From NCBI GenBank assembly GCA_958510825.1, contig OY294045.1:12203916-12267915 (forward strand): 64,000 nt of DNA. Direction: 5' to 3'. A model generated the notes under the pieces. It made no database searches and was not told the DNA's origin. It saw only the letters and a list, made by a program, of their open reading frames with translations. Numbering within the stretch: position 1 is the first letter of the stretch; every line of letters starts with the position of its first letter. Source of the stretch: Brachypterus glaber. Taxonomy: Eukaryota > Arthropoda > Insecta > Coleoptera > Kateretidae. The position numbers were made by a program, and so were the translations under genes. Positions 44,661-56,614 of the stretch are shown here, piece after piece.

Positions 44661-47600
44661 AATTGATAATAATTAAAAATCTATAAAATAATTAAAAATC
44701 AGATAAAGACGTAATCAAAAAAATATATTTATATGCAAAAAATAAAAAAAGTTCAAAGTTAAGAATTATTGACGCCATTTTGAATACACCATTTTATATT
44801 TTTTATTTATATTGAATTGAATTTAAGCAACACAAAAAAGCACAGTACCAATTTAAAGTTAAACTTTATATTTAAATTTAAATATTATAGAGTTCAATTT
44901 GGACCCGCCATTTTAAATTTTTAACTTTTAATGATACACCAACTTTTATGCATGTAGCGTTAACAGCAGAATTAATGACATTTTTAGGTATCGCCCGGAC
45001 CATAGTGCGCTGGGCGCTCCAAGGGCCCTCGTCCCCTGGTTCAAAATTCCATAGCCTTCTAGTTTTCATGACGTTTGCCCTGCAATGTATGTAGAGCATA
45101 GGTTGTATCACTAGTTGGTGGGAATCTGCTTTGTTTTTGTCTAACGTCTCTAGAATTTAATGGTGTTGTAACGATATAAATCGTCACTTTGTAATATAGC
45201 AAGGGTTAATTAAACTATTCGTTTACTTACGTTATAATTTATGTTTATTTTGTATATAAATAGTTACGTACGTACAGAACTATTTTGTATCTGGGACTAT
45301 TTTGTAGCAGGAACTGAATTCTAACCATATAAGTCTCTATTCCATAGTTCTACCTGAAAATACCATAAAGAAAACATAATTAGAATATGATTTTTAATAA
45401 TAAAGAATCATATGACTTATTTCTCTATAATACATTTGTCTATGGACTTACCTGGTTTTTATATGTTTCAGAGTCTATTGAGGGTTGGATTTCACTGGCT
45501 TTCACCTGTAGCTTGTCTCTCCTGGAAAGTTTCGTATGCTTATTCCTTCGGGATAATCTAGAATTTGTTGAAAATAGTTTGCTGGAACTGCTCACTTAGA
45601 TTCAGTATTTTGTTTATACTTAGTTCACAGGGCACTTAGTATTCTGTTCGTATTTTTATTAGTTTTGCTGATAAACAATAAGTATTGTTTATATTTGTTT
45701 CTTAGAGTAATATTTTGAGGTTAGATATCACTAATACGGATTTATTAGGAAATATTCTTTTTGTTTTGTCGTTTGCGCTACCTTTATTAGGAATCCTATA
45801 CGGTAAAACTGTAGTTGATAATGACTTGCATAGATGTCGCTAATAGTTCAGAAATAGGATTTTATTTACCTGAAGGGTTCATACTAGTGAATAAGGTCGA
45901 TTTTCGCTCTTCTTGAAGCAACTCTGTTACAATGGTGGTGTCATTTTGACGAGTGTTTATTTTCTGTAATCATCGAAGTAATCCTTCATGTATTTTTATT
46001 TAAAGTTAGTGAAAATGAATATTTAAACAATGCGGAAGATATTGTAACTGTTATTTTCTACAATTACGCATTTATAACGTTTCGATGGACATCGAAGACT
46101 TAGTATGACACGTAAGTTAAGTTTTTCTGTTTCTTAGAATATTTCTGAGATATAATTATTGTTTTAGCACCATTATTACTACATTACTAGACCATTAATT
46201 AATTACTCACTATTTCTATACCATTAATATGGAATTATATTAATTTAAGTTGAAGTTTATTTTGGTATATTTGATATACAAGTTCTCCGCATGGAGTGAT
46301 GTTCTGTTGGAACATGGTTCTGTATTTTTCGGCATAGATAAAGTCTATATGACCGTCTAGCAGACAATTTTACATTGGACATAATTTTCAAAAGCATATT
46401 TTATCCCGGACAACATTTTCAATCGTACATTTTATCCTGGAAGATGATTTTTTCCAAAGTAGATGGGACAGCCTATATTTTTTTCTTTCATTTGAGAAAT
46501 GAATTCATCAGCATAGGGGAGACTTGTACAGATGGAGACGATGGAATTCATACCTCATGGATTTTGCAGAAACCAGCTAAGTACTCATTCTGAAAACTTT
46601 TGAAAGCAATATTTCATATTTTTAAATTCTTTTATTTCAATATTCTTATAACTGTAAACTTTATCAGATCTGAAATAGTATTGTTTAATACTATATGCCC
46701 TTCTGGCTTTTGTTCATTTTTAGGTACTTTTTTTTTTTAAAACATTTAATCTCATTTATTAATTATTAAATATCATACTTTGATTAAATGATTTCTAATT
46801 TAAGCATGACTTTTATACACTGCAAGAAATGATTGCTGTTTACATACATTTCTTGGTGCTTGCTGAACTTCATGTTTTCTTTATACATTTAAGTCGAATG
46901 ATTTCTGAATTTAGTAATTTTTATTAAGATTTCTTTAATTATATCTTAATATAATTACACATATTTTTTTAGATATATTAATACATTACTTGATGTGCTT
47001 TCATTAAGTTTATTTATAATAAATTTCTCAAATGAATTATCTTATTTTATTTAAGGGTTATATTTTCTCAAACTGAAAAGCTTAAGTATTTACACTAGGT
47101 TGTTACTTACCTAAAGGAGTAAAAGCTAAAGTAACTGGCGCCCCTAACAACATTAATCAATTCTTTCTATTTTTCCCTTGCCCATACCCATTGCTCCGCT
47201 GTCAAAACTAGCCGTTGGCAGTGAACGTATTAATTACGGTACAGTGTATGTAACATTATATATATTATAGCAAATACCTAAAGGTACTAAATAAAACATC
47301 ATGCATCTATAGATAAATCTTAATTATTAATTTTCCATAAAGATATCCAGCCGCTTGCTCTCAGCACGTGCAGAATTTCCTGAAATTATTTGCCCGCAGG
47401 GCTTTTTCTAGATATACACAAATAACGTGATTGTGTTTTTGTGTAGGTATCTGTTAATTTCTAAAACATAAATCTTGCTTCTATTATTGAAAACCAAATT
47501 CTTGTATTACATTTTAAAATCCTAAGCTCTAAATTTTCCCGAAAAAGAAAAAGAAACCAATTTATTTTAATTTTTTTAAACTCGTGAAACACTAATTATC

Positions 47601-49061
47601 CCAATATTACACACGGTTTTCGTTATTTGTTTTATATTTTGATTTTACATCTGTAATTTTCTAACCTAAACATAAAAGCACATAATACCGGTAATTTATA
47701 AAATTTTAATCATAAAACATCGTACCTCAACATTTTAATCTAGTTGTAGGTGTCGTAGTTGTCTATTTTTAACTTTTTTTTTAATTTCAAAAGGCATGTA
47801 GTGGGTAAAGTTGCATATTGATCTGTAATTTAAATGTTTTTTTTTATTTTTTTATTTTAAATGTGTACCCCCTCTCCCTCCGCCGAGCTCCTAAAAGAAA
47901 AAGAATCATAAACTTATATCACCTGTGTAGGGAAATGTTTTGTAATGCTTCCTTATGTATGCATATATTTTTAATTTAATAATATATTTAGACTCCCGTC
48001 ATCCCTCCAAATCTCGCGAAATTTTCTTTTTGCTAATAGTAAAGCAGCTTATTTTGCACAAAATATTAACAATAATTGGCACAAAATTACCCAGAACTCA
48101 CCACGAGGAGGTGTCTGCCATTGAGTTTCACCCCTGCCCACCCATCCACCCCACCCACCCACATTCATGATTTTGTTTTTTTTTTATTTTTAGACGCCCG
48201 GCGGAGAGGGTAAATATTGAAATAAAAAAATTTAAAAAACCGTTTGATTTTAGAACATTACATAACTTTTCCCACTACAGGCCTTGTAAAATTTAATCTA
48301 TCGACCCACCCTACACTGTATACAGTGTACAACAGTGTAAATCGAAATGAGATTTTCCTAAAGGCCCATTGCATATGCCATTAAATTTTGTGAACATCAT
48401 ATCTTATAAAAAATTAAAATTTTTTAGATAAGGCGATATGCAAAGTTTGATACTAGTTCCAAAACGTATTGGGGGCAATTTAATTTTCAATTAATAACCT
48501 GAAAAAAGTTCATGTGTTATGGTTGAAATTAAATTAATTTTTTGGTTATAAAAAACTTAAATTGTCCGATATGAAATTATTTCTAAATATTAAAATGTTG
48601 GGATACGTCTTTTTCTCTAGGCACGGCAAAATACCTTTTAACGAACAATTAATCACTATCTAAACCTGAGCATTAACAGTTTATTATTAAAGTTGTAGAT
48701 AGTTTTGTTTAACAGAATTATTATTATTGCAACATTACCAAATCAGACATAAATCAAAGAATTGTTTTGAATGAACGTGATAAGGTCACATTTCTATCTC
48801 TGCATGATATTTTCTGTAGTTTTAGTTGGTTAATATTTCTGTGAAAGCTTCATGTTTATTGTTTTTTGATGCACATAATATTATGAAGTATGTTTTACAT
48901 TCTAATATTCGAGATTAAAAAATGTGCCTATATTGAAAAACAAGTGTATATGGACTTTCTACACGAGTTGTACATATTTCTTTTTCTACGAGTAAGCTTC
49001 AAAATTTAAAATTATATTAGTTAATTTAAAATTTTTAGATTAGAAGTGTTGACAGTAGTGT

Positions 49062-49063
<2 letters not shown>
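44661..49063. other. Long AT-rich stretch with no convincing gene
   Basis: A GC-richer island at 44990-45075 (GCGCTGGGCGCTCCAAGGG) is embedded here, with an open minus-strand frame of 77 codons (44878-45111) that I cannot assign. A TATA-like TGTATATAAATAG lies near 45253 and TGGCGCC at 47136; together they hint at a decayed LTR, but no paired LTR or gag/pol was found. GCCGTTGGCAGTGAACG followed by TATTAA at 47209-47231 resembles a piggyBac-type end with no partner. The rest is featureless. Confidence 0.35.

Positions 49064-49128
<65 letters not shown>
49064..49128. repeat. Microsatellite (AT)n, about 32 copies
   Basis: Uninterrupted AT dinucleotides for about 65 bp, followed by a T run. Confidence 0.97.
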
Positions 49129-49136
<8 letters not shown>

Positions 49137-50120
49137 TTTGATAGATAAAGGAACTATACGTTAGTTCCAAAATCATGTGCAGTAAAAGGCGATTCAATTC
49201 GAGTGCGATTCGCGTAACTTCGTCTGGGGGGAATTTCTTATATGAGACTTTTCAGCTTCTTACAGCAAATTTAGGTGCATAGAGAAAAAAATCCTAACAT
49301 GACCCGAAAAATCTGATTACAGATTCGAAATCTACGACCCTAAATTAGTTAAAAAAAGTTGGTCCGATGCCAGAAATTTTTTTGCTGACGTACCGTGTAG
49401 TTAAAATTTTTATTTGAATTGTTGTTATAGTTTGACGCACGGACCTGTGGCTACGGGAAATATTTTTGGAACGTGTGTGCAAGTGGGAGGCCCGATGTAG
49501 GCACGCACGCCTTATAACACTCTTGACGGAAAGAAGAGAGCCCGAATGATTCCTCCCCCTTACGTCGGAGATTTTCTTTCATGCGGAGAACTATATATCA
49601 ATTTAGAATTATCGTAACTAAAAAAAAAGTGGTAAAGTAAAAAAAAATTATATCAGATGGAATCCAATAGTATTTTAAATGTAGCACGCTCTTAGAACAA
49701 ATTTTACAAAGTTTTTAAGAAAAAGTAATTAAAAATATGGATTTTGATGAAATAATTCTGCAGCCTACCGAAACTGGTTATTGAGAAACAGTCAGCAGAG
49801 GCTTTCTTAAATTTATTGCCATCCAAATATGAAAAAGCTTGTGATACATTTATGGTTTGGTGTAACTCCAAAACTATAAAAGAATATGGAAAAAAGGTTT
49901 TATCCAATACATACAGATAATAAGACAATTAACAGCTTTATTTTAAATAGATAAACTCAATAATAACCCCCGCGTGGCTTTTACTTTATTGAGAGGATAA
50001 TTATTTATTTTACCCACTCAACTGACACTTGTCAAATTATTTTCTTGTAAATGTCATTAAAATTTTTAATAAAAATATGAATTCCTAAGCTATTTATTGG
50101 ATAAAACCTTGTATGGCACT
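49129..50120. other. Intergenic, no gene
   Basis: A GC-richer patch at 49435-49560 (GGCACGCACGCCTTATAAC) weakly resembles 20275-20365. A 74-codon minus-strand frame (49704-49928) has no recognisable content. Confidence 0.35.
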
Positions 50121-50214
50121 CATGGGTAAACCGATATTGCCCTCTCGAAAATGAACCTGCTTGGCTGACGCCTCGCAGGTTAATTTTCTCATGGGCAATA
50201 TCTTACTTTACCCA
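50121..50214. repeat. Short hairpin, about 94 bp
   Basis: GATATTGCCC....GAAAATGAACCTGC pairs with GCAGGTTAATTTTC...GGGCAATATC around a 14-nt loop; ATGGGTAAAC and CTTTACCCA extend the arms outward. Confidence 0.75.
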
Positions 50215-51002
50215 CTAGTACCATAAATAACTATTACCAGTATATTTTGACGAATTGAATAAAAAGTGTAAGGCATCCACAATATGCTCAATATATCAAC
50301 ATTTACAAAAATCACAGAAAATTACAAAAGTGAGGTTAGAATTTCTTATTTACTCAAATACAGATTTCTGTTTCTAACGTCTAGAAGTATATTTCCCCAT
50401 GTTAAAAATCCAGAAATTTACTTTGAAAACTAATTATAATTGTCAAGAAATCTGCCTCTAAATCATTGGAATCTGCCTTAGAGTCTAAGATAGCAAATAT
50501 ATTTTCTTGCGCCATCTATATTTAAAAGTGCACAGCTATCGTGGATAACATGATACAGATGCGGGAGTAAAACAGTAGATTTAGTCCCGTAAAAGAGGGA
50601 GTAAAATAGCGTTTCAGTCCCGGTCGTGAAAAAAAAAAGTTCTTTTCATCGGCGGTCATAGGAAATTAATTTTTACGGTGTACCTAATTCACTATCTGTC
50701 GATCTTTAAATAAATTTATTTATCTGTATGTGTTAACCAACCCGTGCCCACACAGGAATCTGTAGTGCGTGAGGATCGTGAGGTCAAAGGCGACTGGGTT
50801 GGACCTAGAAGATCGTTATTTAGCCAATTTTGTACAGCAAGCTTACTCAACTGCGAGCGCTCGCATAGGCGTTGATAGAACCTACATAGACACATAAATA
50901 CAGTTATAATAACGTTTGGACTTGTCCACTGAAAAAGGCAGTATGTAAATTGTCATGATTTGTGATTTAAATTAAATATTGAATTTAAAGCGTTTCTTTC
51001 TC
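50215..51002. other. Intergenic, no gene
   Basis: Nothing recognised apart from a phrase (50560-50625) repeating GGGAGTAAAA twice. Confidence 0.3.
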
Positions 51003-51885
51003 TGGTACTCCAGTCAAATAACTAGAAAGTCCTATGTTAAATTGCAATAAATGTACACGGGCTGATATTTTAAAGGGTAGTAGTGGATAATAACAGGACA
51101 CTCCTATTAGTTTTTCGTTTGGACTTTCCGGGTGATTTGCGTAAGGGGTGTCCGCTATATTGAATTTTAGGGTTAAGTGCCGTTATCTAGCTAAATATGC
51201 ATCTTACGATAAAAATGCATATAACCAATTTTGTTAAGGAGAAAATTTCCAACAATTTTTGTTTGAATAATATTTTCAATATATTAATAACAATCGAGTG
51301 GACTTTTTATTCAAAAATGGCCATTTTTGAATTGGTTTTTTCTATTTTTCAGCCAAATTATTTATCGGAGGATAAAAATGGTTATGTACAAACTTGTAGC
51401 TCTTGAAATTTTCTATAAGTTTTATATATTATGCATTTAATAAATATTTTGTTACGGTACCGTATGAAAATTTATAATATATGAAACTTATAGAGAATTT
51501 CAAGAGCTACAAGTTTGCTCGTAACCACTTTTATCGTCCGATGAATAATTTGGCTGAAAAAATATAAAAACCCAAATTCACCTCCAACATGGCTATTTTT
51601 AAATTAACTCTATTGTTATTAATATTTAAAAAAAATTATCCAAACAAAAATTGTTGGAAATTTCCTCCTTAACAAAATTGGTTATATGCACTTTTATTAT
51701 AAGATGCATATTAAGCAACTCACCCCTAAAATTCAAGATAGCGGACACCCTTTACGCAAATCGCCCGGTGAAACATCAACAGAAGTATTCTATTCTGTTA
51801 ACATCCACTACTACCCTTCAAAATATCAGCCCGTGTACATTTATTGCAATTTACATTTATTATTTGACTGGACTACTGGAGCTTG
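51003..51885. repeat. Long foldback, arms of about 430 bp
   Basis: Outer ends TGGTACTCCAGTCAAATAA and TTATTTGACTGGACTACTGG are inverted; further in, TGCAATAAATGTACACGGGC pairs with GCCCGTGTACATTTATTGCA, ATAACCAATTTTGTTAAGGA with TCCTTAACAAAATTGGTTAT, and TTGTAGCTCTTGAAATT with AATTTCAAGAGCTACAA. The axis is near 51450. Arms are near-perfect in places and diverged in others. If transcribed through, it would form a very long double-stranded RNA. Short frames in each arm are fortuitous. Confidence 0.85.
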
Positions 51886-51984
51886 AATCTTTCATCCTAT
51901 AATGTAGCAGCACAGCACAGTGCACAAATTAAATTTGAAGAAAAAATAAATAAAAATTTGACTCAAAATAGTGGAGAAAATTAA

Positions 51985-53047
51985 CCCACTAGGCCTATTG
52001 GACTGACGCACAGTGGTCCCAGAAAAAAAAGTGGCAAAAGTCTCCTTTTATGCATAGGGCCATTTTTTGCACAGCTGATTACGAAAAAAAAAATAGTGAA
52101 AAAATTGAAAAAAAAAATTGCGACATTGGGGTGGTTTAAAATTTTTAAAAAATGTCCGATTTAGCTGAAATTTGGCATGAAGACTTATTTTGTGATTATT
52201 AATACGGATCAGTACCTGAAAACCTGCAATTCAAATTGGCTGAATAAATATGACCGATGTATTTTATAAATGTCAAAATTAACAAAAATATGGCATAAAA
52301 CAAAAAATTATGAAAACTTCAGCCCATTTTTTTGGGTTATTTTCCTTATGTACGAATAATCATTGTAAAAAATTTGTGATTTTTTTTTAAATTTGATTTT
52401 GAAGAAAAACTATTAAGAATTTGGCAAAATATGAGAAATGTTTCTATTTTATTCATATATTAAACAAAATTAGCCTAAAATAATTACAGATTTACGAAGA
52501 AATGCTGTTTACTTCCAAATATAATTTATTTATAATATTTAAGGAAGAAAATGCGTAATAAAAACATCAAAATTGGTTTGGACTAGAAATTGGCAAATTT
52601 TTAATACTTTTTTTTTCAAAATTAAATTAAAAAAAAACGGGCATGTAAAAATGAAGGATTTTTTTTTACAGTAATTACTAGTGCAAATAGGGAATATATT
52701 CCATAAAAAAAATGGGCTGAAGTTTTAATAATTTTTTGTTTGGATGCCATATTTTTGTTAATTTTGGCAAAATTTAAAAAATAAATCAGCCATATTTAAT
52801 CATCCATTTTGAATTTTAGGTTCTTGGGTATTGGTGCGCATTAAGCTTAATAAAAGAAGCCTTCACACCAAATTTCAGCTTAATCGGGCATTTTTGAAAA
52901 ATTTTGACCCACCCTAATGTCGCATTTTTTACATTTTAAACTATTTTTTTTGGTAATCAGGGGTGCAAAAAATTACCCTATGCAAAAAACAGACTTTTGT
53001 CACTTTTTTTTCTGGGACCACTGTGCGAGGCGTATTGGACTGACGGG
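51985..53047. mobile_element. Foldback element with TTAA duplication and CACAGTGGTCCC ends, 1.06 kb
   Basis: TTAA flanks both sides (51981-51984 and 53048-53051), then CCC. About 20 bp inside each end is a long inverted repeat starting CACAGTGGTCCCAGAAAAAA and extending, with interruptions, over 250 bp per arm; the centre also pairs (GCCCATTTTTTTG near 52324 and 52708). Between CCC and CACAGTGG lies an 18-bp block, AGGC(C/G)TATTGGACTGACG, in the same orientation at both ends. TTAA points to piggyBac-type insertion. There is no transposase. Confidence 0.75.
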
Positions 53048-53117
53048 TTAATTGTTGAGTGAGTAGTATTATCAAGTTCACGCTTACCATATTATATTAT
53101 AATATTTTATCCTACCC

Positions 53118-53290
<173 letters not shown>

Positions 53291-53400
53291 TTTACAAATG
53301 TCATTATCATAGTGGTGTATTTTAGTAGTTCTTTCGTTTTTTTTCTGAATAAGTGAGATAAAGTTACCCTATAAAAAACTTTTTTCAAACCGATAAAAAA

Positions 53401-54060
53401 TAAAATATTTTTAACCTGTTTGAATTAGTTTGAATTAGTTTGGACTTTGAATTATTTCTATATGCAGCAAATTATCAATATTAATCCGTTTCAATTCGTT
53501 TCAACTAGTTAAGGGAACATTCAAGTATTACGTAACGCCCTAGGGGGAGTGGGGGTCATTTTGGAGTGTTACGCCCATGTTAATATTATAGGAAAATAGC
53601 GTTACAGGGGGGGGGGGTTGGGGGTCCAAAATGATCAAAATTTGCGTTACTAATACTTGAACGTTCCCTAACCTGTTTTAATTTGCATTTGCTATTTAAA
53701 TTAAATTCGTTTTAATTTGCATATGCGAAATATTATGTTTTAATTCGTTTCTATTTGCAAATGTGTAACATATTTTAATTTATTTAATTTTCTATTCGCA
53801 TATGCTTATTATCATCTTTAATTAATTACTATTTGCAAATGCGTTACATGTTTTAATTCGTTTCTATTCGCATATTCAGAATATAGTTTTTAATTAGCAA
53901 CTATTTGCAAATCCGTATCTGATTTAATTCGTTTGAACCTATTTGAATCCGTTTTTGCGAATTGAAAAGTAATTTTCAATTAGCATTGGGATTCAAACAG
54001 ATTAAAAATTTTTAATCCGTTTTAATTCTCAAATGCGTAATAAAATTTTAAATTGCTTCT
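53401..54060. repeat. Diverged minisatellite with TTTAATTCGTTTCTATT units
   Basis: Phrases of the type TTAATTCGTTTCTATTTGCA and AATGCG recur every 50-70 bp from about 53410 to 54050, strongly diverged. A Harbinger-like MITE (53513-53668) is inserted within the array. Confidence 0.6.
53513..53668. mobile_element. PIF/Harbinger-like MITE, 156 bp, copy 1
   Basis: Ends GGGAACATTCAAGTATTACG and the inverse of TAATACTTGAACGTTCCC, flanked by TAA on both sides (53510-53512 and 53669-53671). The inner sequence holds G-rich and GGGGGTCCAAAATGATC stretches. It is related to 55740-55890. Confidence 0.82.
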
Positions 54061-55261
54061 CACCGACGTTTGCATAAAAAATTCGATATAAGCTTATCCA
54101 GATAAAGTAAATTACCGAAATTAAATTGTATACACATTATACGATTTTCAGTGGATAGTGTGCGTTGCCGCGGCTGCGGCCCGCGGGCTACATTCAAAAA
54201 TAGGACTCATGTGGTACTTTTACACGAGAAATGTCATAATATAAATCATTTAGTACACAAAAATGTGGAGAATTTAACATGTTTAGACTTTTTGATAGGG
54301 ACAATTTATATAAGAAACTATCGTAGACAATATCTATAAATACAATTTATCTTAGAAACTATTATATGTATGTATGTCACAAACAATAAATATATCGGAC
54401 ATTTGAAACAAAAATGTGATAATATTAATTGCGTTTTGTTTAATTTGTTTTTTTTTATGGTTAAATTTCATTTAAAAACATTTAAAAATGTAACATATTT
54501 TTATTATGTATTTATAAATCATAAAAATATGTTAGTTATAAAGCATCATGCAATTTTGGCCAATACAAGCAGCCCGAAACTTTCAGTCTACCAATATCAC
54601 TCTGTACGATGATTAGAAAATAGATTGATGGAATAATAAATGAATACAAGTTTTTTGCAAGACAAGAATTTCAAGATTCTTGCCTTGCAGGTCGCGGTGG
54701 GCTGACAGGGGCCGCTTCCCACAAGAGGGCCCCAGGCCCCACCAGAAGTATACTACGGCCCCCCGGCTAGAGGCTTCAATTCAAATGTGCCAAATTAGTC
54801 TTAGATAGTAAGTAATTATGCACATGATTTTTGTCTGGTATAGGAAATTTTATTTCAAATATTTATTTTTCTTTACAGTTCTAATTTTACTAAAGTTTTT
54901 AGTCAAGAAAAAATAAACATAAAAGAAAAACTAAGTACCTATTTAAAGAAAAACGCTATAATTTATGTCTAAGTGGCCCAAAACGTAAATAAATAAAAAG
55001 TATGCGTTAAGGATTCTGAAGTCTTAAATTTATCTACATTTTTTTAGGGGTTTTTAGAAATTTTTGTGTAACCTTATGTAGGTAAAGCAAACCAAATTAA
55101 AATATCTATTTTCATAGACTGACCGCATTAAATAAATCACGAGTCAAGTTAATATAGTTTATACAACACCTAATTATAAAAACCCTGATTACACTAGCCA
55201 TTTCAAATAACGAAAGTGATTGTTTAATGTTTTTTTTAGATAGTATTTTATGTTGGTTTGT
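54061..55261. other. Intergenic with a GC-rich patch
   Basis: A GC-rich stretch at about 54685-54775 (CGCGGTGGGCTGACAGGGGC, GGGCCCCAGGCCCCACCAG) stands out from AT-rich surroundings, and another at 54160-54190 (GCCGCGGCTGCGGCCCGCGG). Both look like fragments of foreign or repeated GC-rich DNA; I could not assign them. Confidence 0.4.
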
Positions 55262-55508
55262 TTTTTAACCTCATACTATTCTACTTAATTAAGCATCCCC
55301 TATGTCCAGGACTTGTGTGGGCTAGTAGTAGAGGGAACCACCGGCTTTAATTGACTTTCGAACCAATATATCTAGGGAGTACACCTTCACCAAATTTCAA
55401 TTATTAATTAACTGAAAAAGGCAATCGGCGCCAGTGAGGTTTGAACTCACGATCATTGGCTCAGTGTCAATGCTATACCGATGCCTTAGACCGCTGAGCT
55501 AATCTCCC
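55262..55508 (-). mobile_element. SINE family S1, head type A, minus strand
   Basis: Reading the minus strand from 55508: GGGAGATTAGCTCAGCGGTC (A box), GAGTTCAAACCTCAC (B box), GGCGCCGATTGCC, then the S1 body through to GAATAGTATGAGGTTAAAAA. The head matches the 30364 copy closely. Compared with the S1 body elsewhere it lacks a block of about 10 nt near AAGGCG....ACTCCC, as the 30364 copy does. Confidence 0.87.
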
Positions 55509-55739
55509 ATGATAAGTTATAGGCTATAATTTATAGCCTATAACTAAAGTTGGCGTGAGAGATCTCAAGAATATTTAAAATTATGTATCACTCAAACCTC
55601 TTTTCCTTTTAAATGTTTTTCCCTATGTGCCCCTGACCACATTTTAAAAGCTGAAAATCTGAGATAAATGCCAAAGGATAGTTCTAGTTATTTTATTAAC
55701 GTGTTCCATATTTTAAGTCGATATCTCTTTTAAAAGTTA

Positions 55740-55890
55740 GGAAACGTTCAAGTATTACGTAACGCAAATTTTGATCATTTTGGACCCCCACTGTAACGCT
55801 ATTTTCCTATACCATTAACATGGGGGTAACACTCCAAAATGACCCCACCCCCCCCCCCCTAGAAGCGTTACGTAATACTTGAACGTTCCC
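55740..55890. mobile_element. PIF/Harbinger-like MITE, 151 bp, copy 2
   Basis: Ends GGAAACGTTCAAGTATTACG and the inverse of CGTAATACTTGAACGTTCCC, flanked by TTA on both sides (55737-55739 and 55891-55893). The arms contain C-rich and GGACCCCCAC stretches. It is inverted relative to copy 1 in its asymmetric centre. Confidence 0.82.
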
Positions 55891-55934
55891 TTAGGAGCAA
55901 GGTGGCTTTTGGACCGCAATGTATAAAAAATATA

Positions 55935-56548
55935 CAGGGTCTCCCTGAAATGCTTGGCCAAACTTCACTTACGAGATGTACAGAACGTAACTGTGAAAAA
56001 AGTTCCTATAAATAAATGTCCTAAAACGACTAGTAAGGGAGCTACGCCGCTTTAAAAGGGGTTCCAAAAATTCGATTTTTATTTAATAACTCAGGTTTTG
56101 CACTTAATATATCTTTAATAAGGCCTATGAGCCGATGGTACTTGCATTTCGTCCGAAATGAGGGGGCCTTATCACATTTTTGTCCCAAACTTTTTTCTGT
56201 GTAATTTTTTTGTAGATTTATTATTATTCTTCAGCTAAAAATACATAAAAAAGGTACTCGTTTCAGATTAATCCCTGAAGATGTCTCTAGTAGTAAGAGA
56301 CGAAACGTCGGAAAGTGAAAATCCATTAACACGGTCTAAACCCGAAAGTGAAAGTTCTTTATAAAAGGTACTCTTGTTGTAATGCTGTATGATTAACTGT
56401 TTTCGAGAGTTATTAAATAAAAATCGAATTTTTGGAACCCCCTTTGAAGGGACATAGCTCCCTTACGAATCGTTTTAGGACATATATTTATAGGAACTTT
56501 TTTCACAGTTTTATTCACAGTTTGGCCAAGCATTTCAGAGACACCATG
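55935..56548. mobile_element. Tc1/mariner-type foldback element, family F, 614 bp
   Basis: TA flanks both ends (55933-55934 and 56549-56550). Left arm CAGGGTCTCCCTGAAATGCT, TGGCCAAAC, AAAAAAGTTCCTATAAA..., and the right arm is its inverse (CATGGTGTCTCTGAAATGCT reading inward). Shared phrases place relics at 15.1-15.5, 24.8-25.2 and 27.1 kb in the same family. A 103-bp insertion (56260-56362) interrupts the right-hand side of the loop. Confidence 0.82.
56260..56362 (+). mobile_element. 103-bp insertion with 11-bp duplication and a hammerhead-like core
   Basis: Direct repeats AAAAGGTACTC flank it (56249-56259 and 56363-56373), and the related site at about 15450 reads straight through without it. 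The insert has CTGAAGAT (56275), a 6-bp stem GTCTCT/AGAGAC with a 7-nt loop, then GAAACG, followed by GGAAAGTGAAAATCC and ACCCGAAAGTGAAAG. The same sequence occurs in decayed form at 38870-38945. A fixed-length small insertion with a long target duplication suggests retroposition of a short RNA. Stems that would complete a hammerhead ribozyme are not apparent. Confidence 0.75.
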
Positions 56549-56614
56549 TATATCAAGCCGTTTCTGTTTTATTCTCAAAAAAGGTTACGTAAATAACTAT
56601 TTTACTTTCTTCTA

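Noticed and set aside
44878..45111. 77-residue minus-strand frame in a GC-richer island
   Set aside because: The composition is odd, but no family similarity or gene context was recognised, so it is not called as a gene.
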